A DNA stretch of 53,876 bases from a virus: IMG/VR virus record IMGVR_UViG_3300044640_001642, positions 1 to 53,876 of that record; one strand, written 5' to 3'. The notes below the pieces were generated by a model, which made no database searches, was not told where the DNA came from, and saw nothing but the letters and a program-made list of their open reading frames with translations. Every line of letters starts with the position of its first letter. Position 1 is the stretch's first letter. Of the stretch, positions 46,512 to 53,863 are shown in pieces. A program made the position numbers and the translations under genes.

Positions 46512-46695
46512 TTGATTCTTCATAAATTTTATAATCAAAATACCAGGGACTTTGTTCCCCCTCATTTTCGTTTTTAACAATTTCTTCGGCAGCAGCCTTA
46601 GCCTCCTCGTAACTATAATACGACTCCAAAAAACTACGAGAATCCGTATCTAAAAAAGGTTCCCGGTGACTATTTCTCCAAACTATAATATACAT
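46504..46695 (-). CDS. hypothetical protein, 63 aa
   Basis: MYIIVWRNSHREPFLDTDSR then YSYEEAKAAAEEIVKNENEG resembles small phage proteins with one beta-alpha unit. It abuts the upstream gene. No family is recognised. Confidence 0.72.
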   Translation of the reverse strand: MYIIVWRNSHREPFLDTDSRSFLESYYSYEEAKAAAEEIVKNENEGEQSPWYFDYKIYEESNG

Positions 46696-47282
46696 TATTC
46701 TAAAATATTTTCTCTGTTACCACCCCACACTTTGTTAAACTCCTTGTCGTCTCTTAACTTATCAATAAATTCTTGTTTAGTTAAACACACATCAGTATAT
46801 GGACCTGAAAATGGGGGATTCTCCTTCATCCAATTAAGTTCGTATCTCTTATACAAATTACTAAACAAATCAATTTCCGGTAGTAATAACTTAAATTTAC
46901 TTTTGAAATCATCACTCTTGATTTTATATTGTTCTCTCACCCACTCCTGTCTTCCATCATCAATCAAAGTTCTATTAACAATCTTATCAATCTTCTTGTC
47001 AATTTCCTCCAATAGTTTATCCGGCCCCTTATGACGGGACATATAGAATATATCGTTCATTTGATAATCCTCAAATTTGACACATAACTTAGCAGAACGA
47101 GTGTATTTTTCAACAATCTCAATTTCCACAGACATATAAACGTGAGGTCCGATTTTACTCATTCTCTTATATCCATACTCTCCGTTCTCCATTGGAGGTG
47201 GGGGATTTAATAATACTCTTCTCGTTTTTGGTAGTTCATTACAGATGAATGCTACATACCTTTCCATCACACTTAATTCCAT
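46695..47282 (-). CDS. hypothetical protein with TQEEF-WG motif, 195 aa
   Basis: The ATG at 47282 (MELSVMERYVAFICNEL) overlaps the upstream stop. Near its C-terminus, LTKQEFIDKLRDDKEFNKVW (residues about 167-186) matches a segment of the ThyA insertion and of the 47273 protein. No other domain is recognised. Confidence 0.75.
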   Translation of the reverse strand: MELSVMERYVAFICNELPKTRRVLLNPPPPMENGEYGYKRMSKIGPHVYMSVEIEIVEKYTRSAKLCVKFEDYQMNDIFYMSRHKGPDKLLEEIDKKIDKIVNRTLIDDGRQEWVREQYKIKSDDFKSKFKLLLPEIDLFSNLYKRYELNWMKENPPFSGPYTDVCLTKQEFIDKLRDDKEFNKVWGGNRENILE

Positions 47283-47935
47283 TTTAATTTTCTTTTTGGT
47301 GTTGGTGTCCAATATGAGTTATCAAAGTCAATAATAGTAATCATTTTTTCGTCGTCATATTCAAATCCGGTTTCATAGTTTTTACTGAACCATATTTTAT
47401 ATCTTTCCTCGTAAGTCAATTCCTTACAACAATTCTCACCCCACTTTTGGTAGAAGTCATCATCAAATAATAACTTATTAATGAACTCTTCTTGTGTTAA
47501 GGGTCTAAATCCGTATTGAAAAGATGGGTTTGTGAAATGTTCATAATACCCATCAAACTCAACTAAACATCCATCTAAATAACCTTTTATCCTATCAAAT
47601 CCGTTTTTAACACCCTCAATAACATAAACCAAATAATTCTTATACAATCTATCGTTTGTATTCATCGGAATGATATCAGGATTAGGTTCACCACCACGTA
47701 ATTGGTTTACAATCTCTTGGTCAATTTCTTTTTGAACTTCTTTGAATATCTCGGAAGTTAATTCATCGTGTTCTTTTTGTTTTTGAATTTCCCTTTCAAA
47801 AGTTTCCGGAGTTAATTGATGTAAAGAATCAATTTTAAAATGTTGGGTTGGGATTGTGAATACTTGATATCCACCAACCGGGTCACCATTAATGGTTATC
47901 CCATTTTTTATATATTCGTAAATTGCGTTATCCAT
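47273..47935 (-). CDS. hypothetical protein sharing ThyA-insert motifs, 220 aa
   Basis: Contains PLTQEEFINKLLFDDDFYQK (residues about 145-164) and LTYEERYKIWFSKN (about 173-186). Counterparts in ThyA are LTQEEFTNKIKTDDEFAKKW and LSLDDRKDIWNKNN. The N-terminal part is not recognised. The shared modules suggest a small mobile domain common to several genes of this phage. Confidence 0.77.
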   Translation of the reverse strand: MDNAIYEYIKNGITINGDPVGGYQVFTIPTQHFKIDSLHQLTPETFEREIQKQKEHDELTSEIFKEVQKEIDQEIVNQLRGGEPNPDIIPMNTNDRLYKNYLVYVIEGVKNGFDRIKGYLDGCLVEFDGYYEHFTNPSFQYGFRPLTQEEFINKLLFDDDFYQKWGENCCKELTYEERYKIWFSKNYETGFEYDDEKMITIIDFDNSYWTPTPKRKLKWN

Positions 47936-47936
47936 C

Positions 47937-48371
47937 TTAATTAATTTGAATTGACATTGTTTGTTCGTTAGTTACATATTTATCGTTACATACGTTACTT
48001 ACTGTCAAAATATACTCACCCGGTTCAACACTCGTAAATTGAAAAACATAATTTTTCTTAATCTCCTTACACCCACCTGATTTATATGTTATAAATGACC
48101 AACCCATTTCTCTTACGTGACCTGAATGTTCAAAAAATGCTTCAGTTACAGAATAATTAACACCACCAATCGTCATTTTAAGAGCAAACTCTTTATGTAT
48201 CTCAATCTTCACATCCATATCAATATCGTTGGTATACATAATTTTGGGCGTTGTAGTTAAAGTCATTATTTTTTTAACCTTATCGTAAGATAATGTTACA
48301 CCTCTCACTTTTATTGTTTGTGAGAACATCGTCATCGTTCCAATTAGGAACATTAATAGTATTTTTTTCAT
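47937..48371 (-). CDS. exported protein with signal peptide, 144 aa
   Basis: MKKILLMFLIGTMTMFSQ is a typical signal peptide (cleavage probably after FSQ or SQT). The mature part is beta-rich with paired Cys (GGCKEIKK and VSNVCNDK). Export by a phage-encoded protein suggests an effect on the envelope or on superinfection. No family is recognised. Confidence 0.8.
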   Translation of the reverse strand: MKKILLMFLIGTMTMFSQTIKVRGVTLSYDKVKKIMTLTTTPKIMYTNDIDMDVKIEIHKEFALKMTIGGVNYSVTEAFFEHSGHVREMGWSFITYKSGGCKEIKKNYVFQFTSVEPGEYILTVSNVCNDKYVTNEQTMSIQIN

Positions 48372-48544
48372 AATTTATCTTCTATTGTTTTTCTTTTTAA
48401 TCCCATATCATTTTCTCTAAGTTTTACAATTATGGAATATAATTGAATTACCACACCTATCGTAACAATAGTGATACATTCCAAATATATACCTAATAAT
48501 GACCCCATGAACCCAAAAATTAAGAATATTACTGATTTTTTCAT
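48368..48544 (-). CDS. small membrane protein, 58 aa
   Basis: MKKSVIFLIFGFMGSLLGIY and ITIVTIGVVIQLYSIIV form two hydrophobic segments, followed by a basic tail. It overlaps the signal-peptide gene by 4 nt (ATGA), so both are probably co-translated and may act together at the envelope. Confidence 0.73.
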   Translation of the reverse strand: MKKSVIFLIFGFMGSLLGIYLECITIVTIGVVIQLYSIIVKLRENDMGLKRKTIEDKL

Positions 48545-48545
48545 C

Positions 48546-48749
48546 TTATTCTAATTTTTTTAATAATTTTTGCCAATAACCCTCTTCGTTTCTATATCTA
48601 TAAACCACTTCAACCTCGTTAGGAAATCCTAACGACAATTTAGTTAAATTTTCAATATCAGCACTAAAAATTGTTTGAAATAAATTCGTTCTAAACGACC
48701 CGGATGTACCTCTCATAAAGCACACAAATTCTAATTCTGTTTGTTCCAT
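48546..48749 (-). CDS. hypothetical protein, 67 aa
   Basis: The ATG at 48749 (MEQTELEFVCFMRGTSGSFR) is preferred because the longer frame lies within the upstream coupled gene. No family is recognised. Confidence 0.7.
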   Translation of the reverse strand: MEQTELEFVCFMRGTSGSFRTNLFQTIFSADIENLTKLSLGFPNEVEVVYRYRNEEGYWQKLLKKLE

Positions 48750-48750
48750 T

Positions 48751-48918
48751 TTAATTGTTGTTTTCAAATTGTTTTCTACCAATACATTTAGTTTCTTCTT
48801 TTGTTTCCCACAGACCACCTCTTTTCTCGGGTGATATCATATGACAATTGTGGGACTTGTCGTGTTTCATTGAATGTCCAATAATCATATCGTTAAAACT
48901 ATTCTTTTTACCACTCAT
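48751..48918 (-). CDS. hypothetical protein, 55 aa
   Basis: MSGKKNSFNDMIIGHSMKHD is a small His/Cys-containing protein (KSHNCHMIS, ETKCIGRK). It overlaps the upstream stop as ATGAGTGGTAA. No family is recognised. Confidence 0.7.
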   Translation of the reverse strand: MSGKKNSFNDMIIGHSMKHDKSHNCHMISPEKRGGLWETKEETKCIGRKQFENNN

Positions 48919-49111
48919 CTACGTCAGTTAAATCTAAGGTTAATTTAGTTAAGTCATTATAGACTTTAATTGTTTGTCCAATACCACAGTCGGAAACCGA
49001 CCAAGTCATATTTCCGTATTTACCATATAAACTTTTAATGGTTAAAATCCATTTATCGTATTTTTCTTGTTGCTTATCACTAAGCTCAATTGTTATTTTT
49101 GTGTTACCCAT
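48908..49111 (-). CDS. hypothetical protein, 67 aa
   Basis: MGNTKITIELSDKQQEKYDK is beta-rich with C-terminal Asp-rich strand. Its own promoter lies at 49131-49161. First gene of the minus-strand run ending near thyA. No family is recognised. Confidence 0.73.
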   Translation of the reverse strand: MGNTKITIELSDKQQEKYDKWILTIKSLYGKYGNMTWSVSDCGIGQTIKVYNDLTKLTLDLTDVDEW

Positions 49112-49130
49112 ATTTTTTAATTTTATTCAG

Positions 49131-49161
49131 CAAAGATATAATATTTATTTTAATCTCACAA
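49131..49161 (-). promoter_or_regulatory. Bacteroidota promoter
   Basis: TTG-20 nt-TATCTTTG upstream of the 48908 gene. Confidence 0.75.
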
Positions 49162-49165
49162 TTTT

Positions 49166-49396
49166 TTAATTAAATTTATCTATAATAACTTCTAACCCCG
49201 TCATACGAGTTATATGCTCACCAATATTAACACCCGGTTCAATTTCACCAGTCACCTCAACAAATATTGCAGGAGAATTTGGTTTTATAAATTCACCATT
49301 TTCATCAACTTCATATCTTTCCCATAATTTATAATCTATAATTTTAAGATTGGGAAATAAACCATATAATATTCTTTCAAACTTTTTCTGTTCCAT
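49166..49396 (-). CDS. hypothetical protein, 76 aa
   Basis: Alpha/beta small protein (MEQKKFERILYGLFPNLKII). A TATATTTG -7 box lies 7 nt before the ATG. No family is recognised. Confidence 0.73.
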   Translation of the reverse strand: MEQKKFERILYGLFPNLKIIDYKLWERYEVDENGEFIKPNSPAIFVEVTGEIEPGVNIGEHITRMTGLEVIIDKFN

Positions 49397-49403
49397 AACA
49401 ATA

Positions 49404-49411
49404 CAAATATA
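49404..49411 (-). promoter_or_regulatory. TATATTTG -7 box
   Basis: Very close to the ATG at 49396; the -33 element is not clear. Confidence 0.45.
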
Positions 49412-49433
49412 AGAAAAATATTTTTAATAAAAA

Positions 49434-49465
49434 GTTGTTGTAATAAGATTTTTTGTATATCTTTG
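49434..49465 (+). promoter_or_regulatory. Bacteroidota promoter of clpP operon
   Basis: GTTG-20 nt-TATCTTTG about 30 nt before the ATG at 49496. Confidence 0.75.
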
Positions 49466-49495
49466 TCGAATAATAATAATCTAAAACATTTAAAA

Positions 49496-49717
49496 ATGGG
49501 AAAATTAAACACGAAAGGGAAATATGTTGTTAAAGCAGGTCTTTATGACATTTATGTTAAAATCATGTCTAAACCGGACACAACAAAAAAACACGGATAC
49601 ACGATGTCTTATGATTATTGTATCTTCAAATCAGGGAAACTTGTTGAGAAAGGATTAAAATCAAAAGATGCTGCCGTGGCAAAAGCATTAACGTTAGTTC
49701 CAACCAAACAAAAAGCA
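49496..49717 (+). CDS. hypothetical basic protein, 74 aa
   Basis: MGKLNTKGKYVVKAGLYDIY starts at 49496, placed downstream of the promoter; the longer frame begins inside the -7 box. Lys-rich, beta-rich; the stop overlaps or abuts the clpP ATG (TAATG), so the two are coupled. No family is recognised. Confidence 0.75.
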
Positions 49718-49719
49718 TA

Positions 49720-50457
49720 ATGAATTACGGAAACGATTTTAAAAAGTTCGCAATGAGCGACAGAGGTATTTCAGGACTTAATTTAGATTACTACCAAAAA
49801 CATATGGAAAATTCATTAACCCCGTATATTTTGGAAGAACGAGAAATGAGAGCAACTCAGATGGATATTTTTTCAAGATTAATTCTTGATAGAATTGTTT
49901 GGGCATCAGGACCTGTAGATGATAGAATGGGTGATATTATCCAAGCACAATTAATTTTTTTAGACACCACAGATAAAAAAGATATTAGTCTTTACTTAAA
50001 TAGTCCTGGTGGGTCAGTGATGATGGGACTTGGTATAAGAGATGTTATGAATTATGTTAAAGCAGATGTTTCAACAACTAATCTTGGAATGTGTGCATCT
50101 ATGGGTTCAATATTATTGTCTTCGGGAGCTAAAGGTAAAAGAAATTCATTAATTTTTTCTAAAGTTATGACTCATTTTGTAAGTTATGGGACATCGGGGA
50201 ATATCCAAGATACTCGTATAAGTCATATGGAAGCCGAAAAATATAACTATATGTTATTCAAAATATTATCTCAAAATTGTGATAAAACTTTTGATGAGAT
50301 TTATGAAATTTCAAGACGAGATAAATGGTTTAACTCTGAAGAATCAAAAGAAATTGGATTAATTGATAACATTATTGGTTTAGAAAATAGTCCCTCAATC
50401 AGTCAAATGATGGAAGGTTTTGAAGATTACTATTCAAAAGAAATTTACAATAAATAA
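49720..50457 (+). CDS. clpP: ClpP-type serine protease
   Basis: A 245-residue ClpP homologue. The triad is visible: Ser127 in GMCASMGSILL, His152 in KVMTHFVSYG and Asp201 in RRDKWFNSEESKEIGLID; the oxyanion strand LYLNSPGGSV is intact. The N-terminal 35 residues are longer than usual. No ClpX/ClpA ATPase is in the window, so it may use a host unfoldase or act as a capsid-maturation-type peptidase; ClpP-fold proteases serve as prohead proteases in several phage groups. Confidence 0.93.
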   Translation: MNYGNDFKKFAMSDRGISGLNLDYYQKHMENSLTPYILEEREMRATQMDIFSRLILDRIVWASGPVDDRMGDIIQAQLIFLDTTDKKDISLYLNSPGGSVMMGLGIRDVMNYVKADVSTTNLGMCASMGSILLSSGAKGKRNSLIFSKVMTHFVSYGTSGNIQDTRISHMEAEKYNYMLFKILSQNCDKTFDEIYEISRRDKWFNSEESKEIGLIDNIIGLENSPSISQMMEGFEDYYSKEIYNK

Positions 50458-50458
50458 A

Positions 50459-51358
50459 TTAAAAGTCCGGTTTTCCGGACTTTTTTACTTTAAACCCCCA
50501 ACCATTCCAACCCTCATTTTTGTATTGTGTTGATGGGACTGAGGGAAGACAATATTTATCTCTAATCGTTTTATCTATTTTTTTATACTGATAACCACTT
50601 TTAATGTCAAGTTTTTTAACTATTTTAATAAATTCATCAAAAGAAACAAATTTTTTATCAATATTGGTAACCTTATTATTACTCAAATAATTTGACCAAC
50701 TAACCCACCCCCTTTTACCATAATATCTGAAAGGTTTTAACGGAACATCAAACGGGATTAACCCATTTCTATGATGTTTCCGATAATCTTCGGAACATTT
50801 AAATTTAAAATTACGTAATTTAAATTTTGCCTCATCATATGAAATATAGGTAACATCATTATCAAATTTATTATTTGACCCCAAAAAATCAATCCAACTA
50901 ATCCAACCTCTTTTTTCGTAGGATTGGTCGGGATATTTACAAATATAATCAGGCAATTTAAGTGTTTTAATTTGACGATACCAATCTGATTTTGATTTAA
51001 TTTTTAAATTTTTTTGAATCCAAGATTTAGTTTCATCATAAGTCATTTTATAAGTTATTCCACAACCACCTAACCCACCCGACGAAGTGTTTGTCAAATT
51101 TGTGTGTTTTAAGATATATTCTTTTTCTTTTTCACTCCATAATAAATTATCACACTCTTCAAGGATAATAAAATCAATATCATAATTGTTTTTAATTATC
51201 CAATAATCTTTATGTGTTAAATTTTTATTTTTTTTAACCGAGTATTTTGTTAAATATATATGTCTTTTCAATCTATAAGAAGGATTATCCGATTTCCCAA
51301 TATATCTAATTTCATTAGGTGATTCTTTACTGACTAACCCATAAATAAATGTATTCAT
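50459..51358 (-). CDS. GIY-YIG nuclease with integrase-type repeats, 299 aa
   Basis: N-terminal GIY-YIG domain (FIYGLVSKESPNEIRYIGKS, residues about 3-22, extending to LTNTSSGGLGG). About four repeats follow, each like YDEAK..lkis..W......PxxPxxxYkxxGWxsWxdfLG, as in the integrase repeat unit family. They probably read DNA sequence. A homing role is likely. Its stop lies in the clpP terminator and TATTTATAA precedes it. Confidence 0.87.
   Translation of the reverse strand: MNTFIYGLVSKESPNEIRYIGKSDNPSYRLKRHIYLTKYSVKKNKNLTHKDYWIIKNNYDIDFIILEECDNLLWSEKEKEYILKHTNLTNTSSGGLGGCGITYKMTYDETKSWIQKNLKIKSKSDWYRQIKTLKLPDYICKYPDQSYEKRGWISWIDFLGSNNKFDNDVTYISYDEAKFKLRNFKFKCSEDYRKHHRNGLIPFDVPLKPFRYYGKRGWVSWSNYLSNNKVTNIDKKFVSFDEFIKIVKKLDIKSGYQYKKIDKTIRDKYCLPSVPSTQYKNEGWNGWGFKVKKSGKPDF
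50461..50484. terminator. clpP terminator
   Basis: AAAAGTCCGG/CCGGACTTTT hairpin with 4-nt loop, between convergent genes; it overlaps the 3' end of the GIY-YIG gene. Confidence 0.83.
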
Positions 51359-51371
51359 AACTTATCTTTTA

Positions 51372-51380
51372 TTATAAATA
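51372..51380 (-). promoter_or_regulatory. candidate late promoter TATTTATAA
   Basis: 13 nt upstream of the GIY-YIG ATG at 51358. Confidence 0.5.
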
Positions 51381-51468
51381 TCAACAAATTATGTAAAATC
51401 ATAGTTTTACTTCCGGTGGTATTGTTTTTATTTATTTTTTTATTTATACTTAAATAAAAAACGATAAT

Positions 51469-51795
51469 ATGATTACAAGAATTTACGGAGCATCCGATGA
51501 TTTGATAGAAATTGACGGACAAATTATTGATGAGGTTGAGGCTTACTCAGCCGACAGGGAACCTATTAAATTCAAAACTCCCTCAGGAACCAAAGGGTCA
51601 TTTTTTTACGACGGTGAATGGAAAATTACAATCGATGAGAAAGGAACTGATTTCGTTAAGGTTATTGAATCTGTTGGTGATGATAATGAACACACCGAAG
51701 AAAACACTAAAGATGTCCCATCACATAGTGATGTATTAATCTTGGATGGTGATTTGGAATGGGTTAAAATAAAAGGAGAAAAATTTAAATCTTAA
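51469..51795 (+). CDS. hypothetical protein, 108 aa
   Basis: Beta-rich N-terminus (MITRIYGASDDLIEIDGQII) with an acidic linker. It precedes the 51800 gene by 4 nt, forming an operon. A TATTTATAC-like sequence lies about 25 nt upstream. No family is recognised. Confidence 0.77.
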   Translation: MITRIYGASDDLIEIDGQIIDEVEAYSADREPIKFKTPSGTKGSFFYDGEWKITIDEKGTDFVKVIESVGDDNEHTEENTKDVPSHSDVLILDGDLEWVKIKGEKFKS

Positions 51796-51799
51796 TACG

Positions 51800-52324
51800 A
51801 TGGCAAACACAATGACAAGTTATGTTAAGGTTGGCGGCCTTAACGAAGAAACACACAAAAAATTTGTTGAGTTATTTGAAAAATCTGACGACCTATTAAA
51901 TCACGTCAACACATTATACGGAACCGACTTTAAAGAGATTGATAAAGATTGGATGTTGTTAAATGTTGGGTCAACATTTTTAGAGATTGAGTGTGAAGAT
52001 TTAGAATATCGAGAAACGATAGATTTGATTCTTGAAACTGCTTGGTCAGTCCCGACAGAGTATTTTCAAAAGATAGTTGAGGTTATTGGTGGAGATGTTG
52101 TAATATATGGTACTTATGAAGACGAAGGTTACGACCCACTTGGAGCATTTGTATATGCTGAGAACTACGATGATATTGAAAATTATGAAGAGTTTGAATA
52201 TGATAAAATGTTTCAGGACGATGATTATATGGATGAAATGTATGACGGTCTATACGAACTTCGAGATTCTTTATATGAAGGTTATCGTGAGGTGATGGAT
52301 GAAAGAAGTGTAGAAGAAAATTAA
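51800..52324 (+). CDS. hypothetical acidic protein, 174 aa
   Basis: MANTMTSYVKVGGLNEETHK begins a very acidic protein (DDIENYEEFEYDKMFQDDDY). It resembles phage proteins annotated only as hypothetical. Operon with 51469 and 52344. Confidence 0.77.
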   Translation: MANTMTSYVKVGGLNEETHKKFVELFEKSDDLLNHVNTLYGTDFKEIDKDWMLLNVGSTFLEIECEDLEYRETIDLILETAWSVPTEYFQKIVEVIGGDVVIYGTYEDEGYDPLGAFVYAENYDDIENYEEFEYDKMFQDDDYMDEMYDGLYELRDSLYEGYREVMDERSVEEN

Positions 52325-52343
52325 ACCATTATAAAAAACAATT

Positions 52344-52685
52344 ATGAAATCACATTTTAGAAAAACGGAGTATTACACCTCCCACAACGCAAACACTCCG
52401 GTAGAGTTGGATAGCGAAAAATTCCCTAACTTCAAGGGAGAAACAGAAGAAGACTTTTTACAATACATCTCTGAAAATTTGGATGAATGGGTTGACGGAG
52501 AAGGCGAACCATCGTTTGATGAGGAAACACAAGACGCATTGTATGAATTAAAAAACGGGTCAATGGAAGAATATTGGGGTTCTTATCAAAACTATTTTGA
52601 AGGTGAACTACAAGTAGGAGAACCAACACCTCAAGATAATTACAAAAATGGTAATTTTAAAACCATAGATTCAATCTCAATCTAA
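52344..52685 (+). CDS. hypothetical acidic protein, 113 aa
   Basis: Acidic helical protein (MKSHFRKTEYYTSHNANTPV...). Last gene of a three-gene operon; a terminator follows. No family is recognised. Confidence 0.76.
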   Translation: MKSHFRKTEYYTSHNANTPVELDSEKFPNFKGETEEDFLQYISENLDEWVDGEGEPSFDEETQDALYELKNGSMEEYWGSYQNYFEGELQVGEPTPQDNYKNGNFKTIDSISI

Positions 52686-52688
52686 AAA

Positions 52689-52716
52689 AAAACCCCCAAT
52701 TATTGTTGGGGGTTTT
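52689..52716. terminator. intrinsic terminator
   Basis: AAAACCCCCAA/TTGGGGGTTTT hairpin between convergent genes. Confidence 0.83.
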
Positions 52717-53818
52717 CATCTTTTATTAAGGAATATATTTTACTTAGTTTTTTCATCATCTTAAGACAAATGTTTCTTGTTTGATTAATTTCATATCTAA
52801 AGAATTTTTCATAATCAGTACCAAATCTAGTTATTTTATTTAAATATTTATCAAAATACCTTTGTTTTGCACCTCTGAATCCAAACATATTTTCCATAAA
52901 GTCGTTAGTTAAAAAATCTTTCATTAATCCTCCTCTCCACTGTAATAGTGTTTTAAAATATTGTTGTAATGTTAAATCAACCATTTCATCGTCGGTTACA
53001 TTATCCGGATAATCCATATCATTATCATCAAAAGTTTGTTTTATTTGGGGGATAATTAATTTTAATTCTTCCCTCAACCCTTCATAAGTTAATTCGGAAC
53101 CCTCTTTATACGCAACATAGACTCTGTGGTTTGTTATGAACTTATAAAAATCTTTCTTTGTAATCCCACTCTCTTCTAAGGCGGCATATAACTCAGTTGC
53201 TCTTACCAAGTTTTCTGTGGTGTGAGCAAAATACATATAATTTAACAATTTATTTAATGGGGGTATATTTCCGAACCTTCTTTGAGAACCAATATGATAT
53301 TCAACTCTTTCAGGTGTTTTAACTATTGGGTTAACAGATTCATCATATGCGTGTTTTAGTTCGTGAGCCAAACTTGAAACCATAACAACTCTTTCTTTAT
53401 TAAACTCATCAATAACGTCCTGAGTGGTTACACCATAATCAACGGCAAAAGTGATTGATAACACCACATTATTTATGTCTTGAGTTCTTTCATAATTAAA
53501 TTTAGCGTTTATCTCAACCTTCCCGTGGTGGGTCATACCATTTACCAATACTTTAGGTTTTTTAACCCCATCAAAACTATAATCATTAATATCTTCAATG
53601 TTGAAGGATAATTTTATCTTCTTAAATTTATAATCGTTAATTTGGAAATCACCTTTTAATATAATTGTTTTTTTAAATTGAGTTTGTAAATCAGATGTTG
53701 GTTTAAGCTCCATCATCATTTTGTCAAATAATTGTTGTGCAACTGAAACAATGTTAGTTGGAACACCTACGGCTTCATTCAATTTAGTATATTGAGATTC
53801 TTTAATTCTAATTTTCAT
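52700..53818 (-). CDS. leader-bearing HExxH metalloprotease, 372 aa
   Basis: MKIRIKESQYTKLNEAVG carries the ITESQY-type leader with LNE (residues 13-15) followed by A. The zinc site is SSLAHELKHAYDE (H152, E153, H156), and AHTTENLVRATELYAA about 60 residues later could provide the third ligand. The long C-terminal region is helical. Largest of four HExxH proteins in the window. Packaging and injection are inferred. Confidence 0.83.
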   Translation of the reverse strand: MKIRIKESQYTKLNEAVGVPTNIVSVAQQLFDKMMMELKPTSDLQTQFKKTIILKGDFQINDYKFKKIKLSFNIEDINDYSFDGVKKPKVLVNGMTHHGKVEINAKFNYERTQDINNVVLSITFAVDYGVTTQDVIDEFNKERVVMVSSLAHELKHAYDESVNPIVKTPERVEYHIGSQRRFGNIPPLNKLLNYMYFAHTTENLVRATELYAALEESGITKKDFYKFITNHRVYVAYKEGSELTYEGLREELKLIIPQIKQTFDDNDMDYPDNVTDDEMVDLTLQQYFKTLLQWRGGLMKDFLTNDFMENMFGFRGAKQRYFDKYLNKITRFGTDYEKFFRYEINQTRNICLKMMKKLSKIYSLIKDENPQQ

Positions 53819-53833
53819 AATTATAAATTTCTG

Positions 53834-53841
53834 TATAAATA
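53834..53841 (-). promoter_or_regulatory. candidate late promoter TATTTATA
   Basis: About 15 nt upstream of the protease ATG at 53818. Confidence 0.45.
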
Positions 53842-53846
53842 AAAAA

Positions 53847-53863
53847 CCCTCCGGTAAGGAGGG
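53847..53863 (-). terminator. intrinsic terminator
   Basis: CCCTCC/GGAGGG hairpin followed on the minus strand by a U run; it would end a gene lying beyond the window. Confidence 0.7.
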
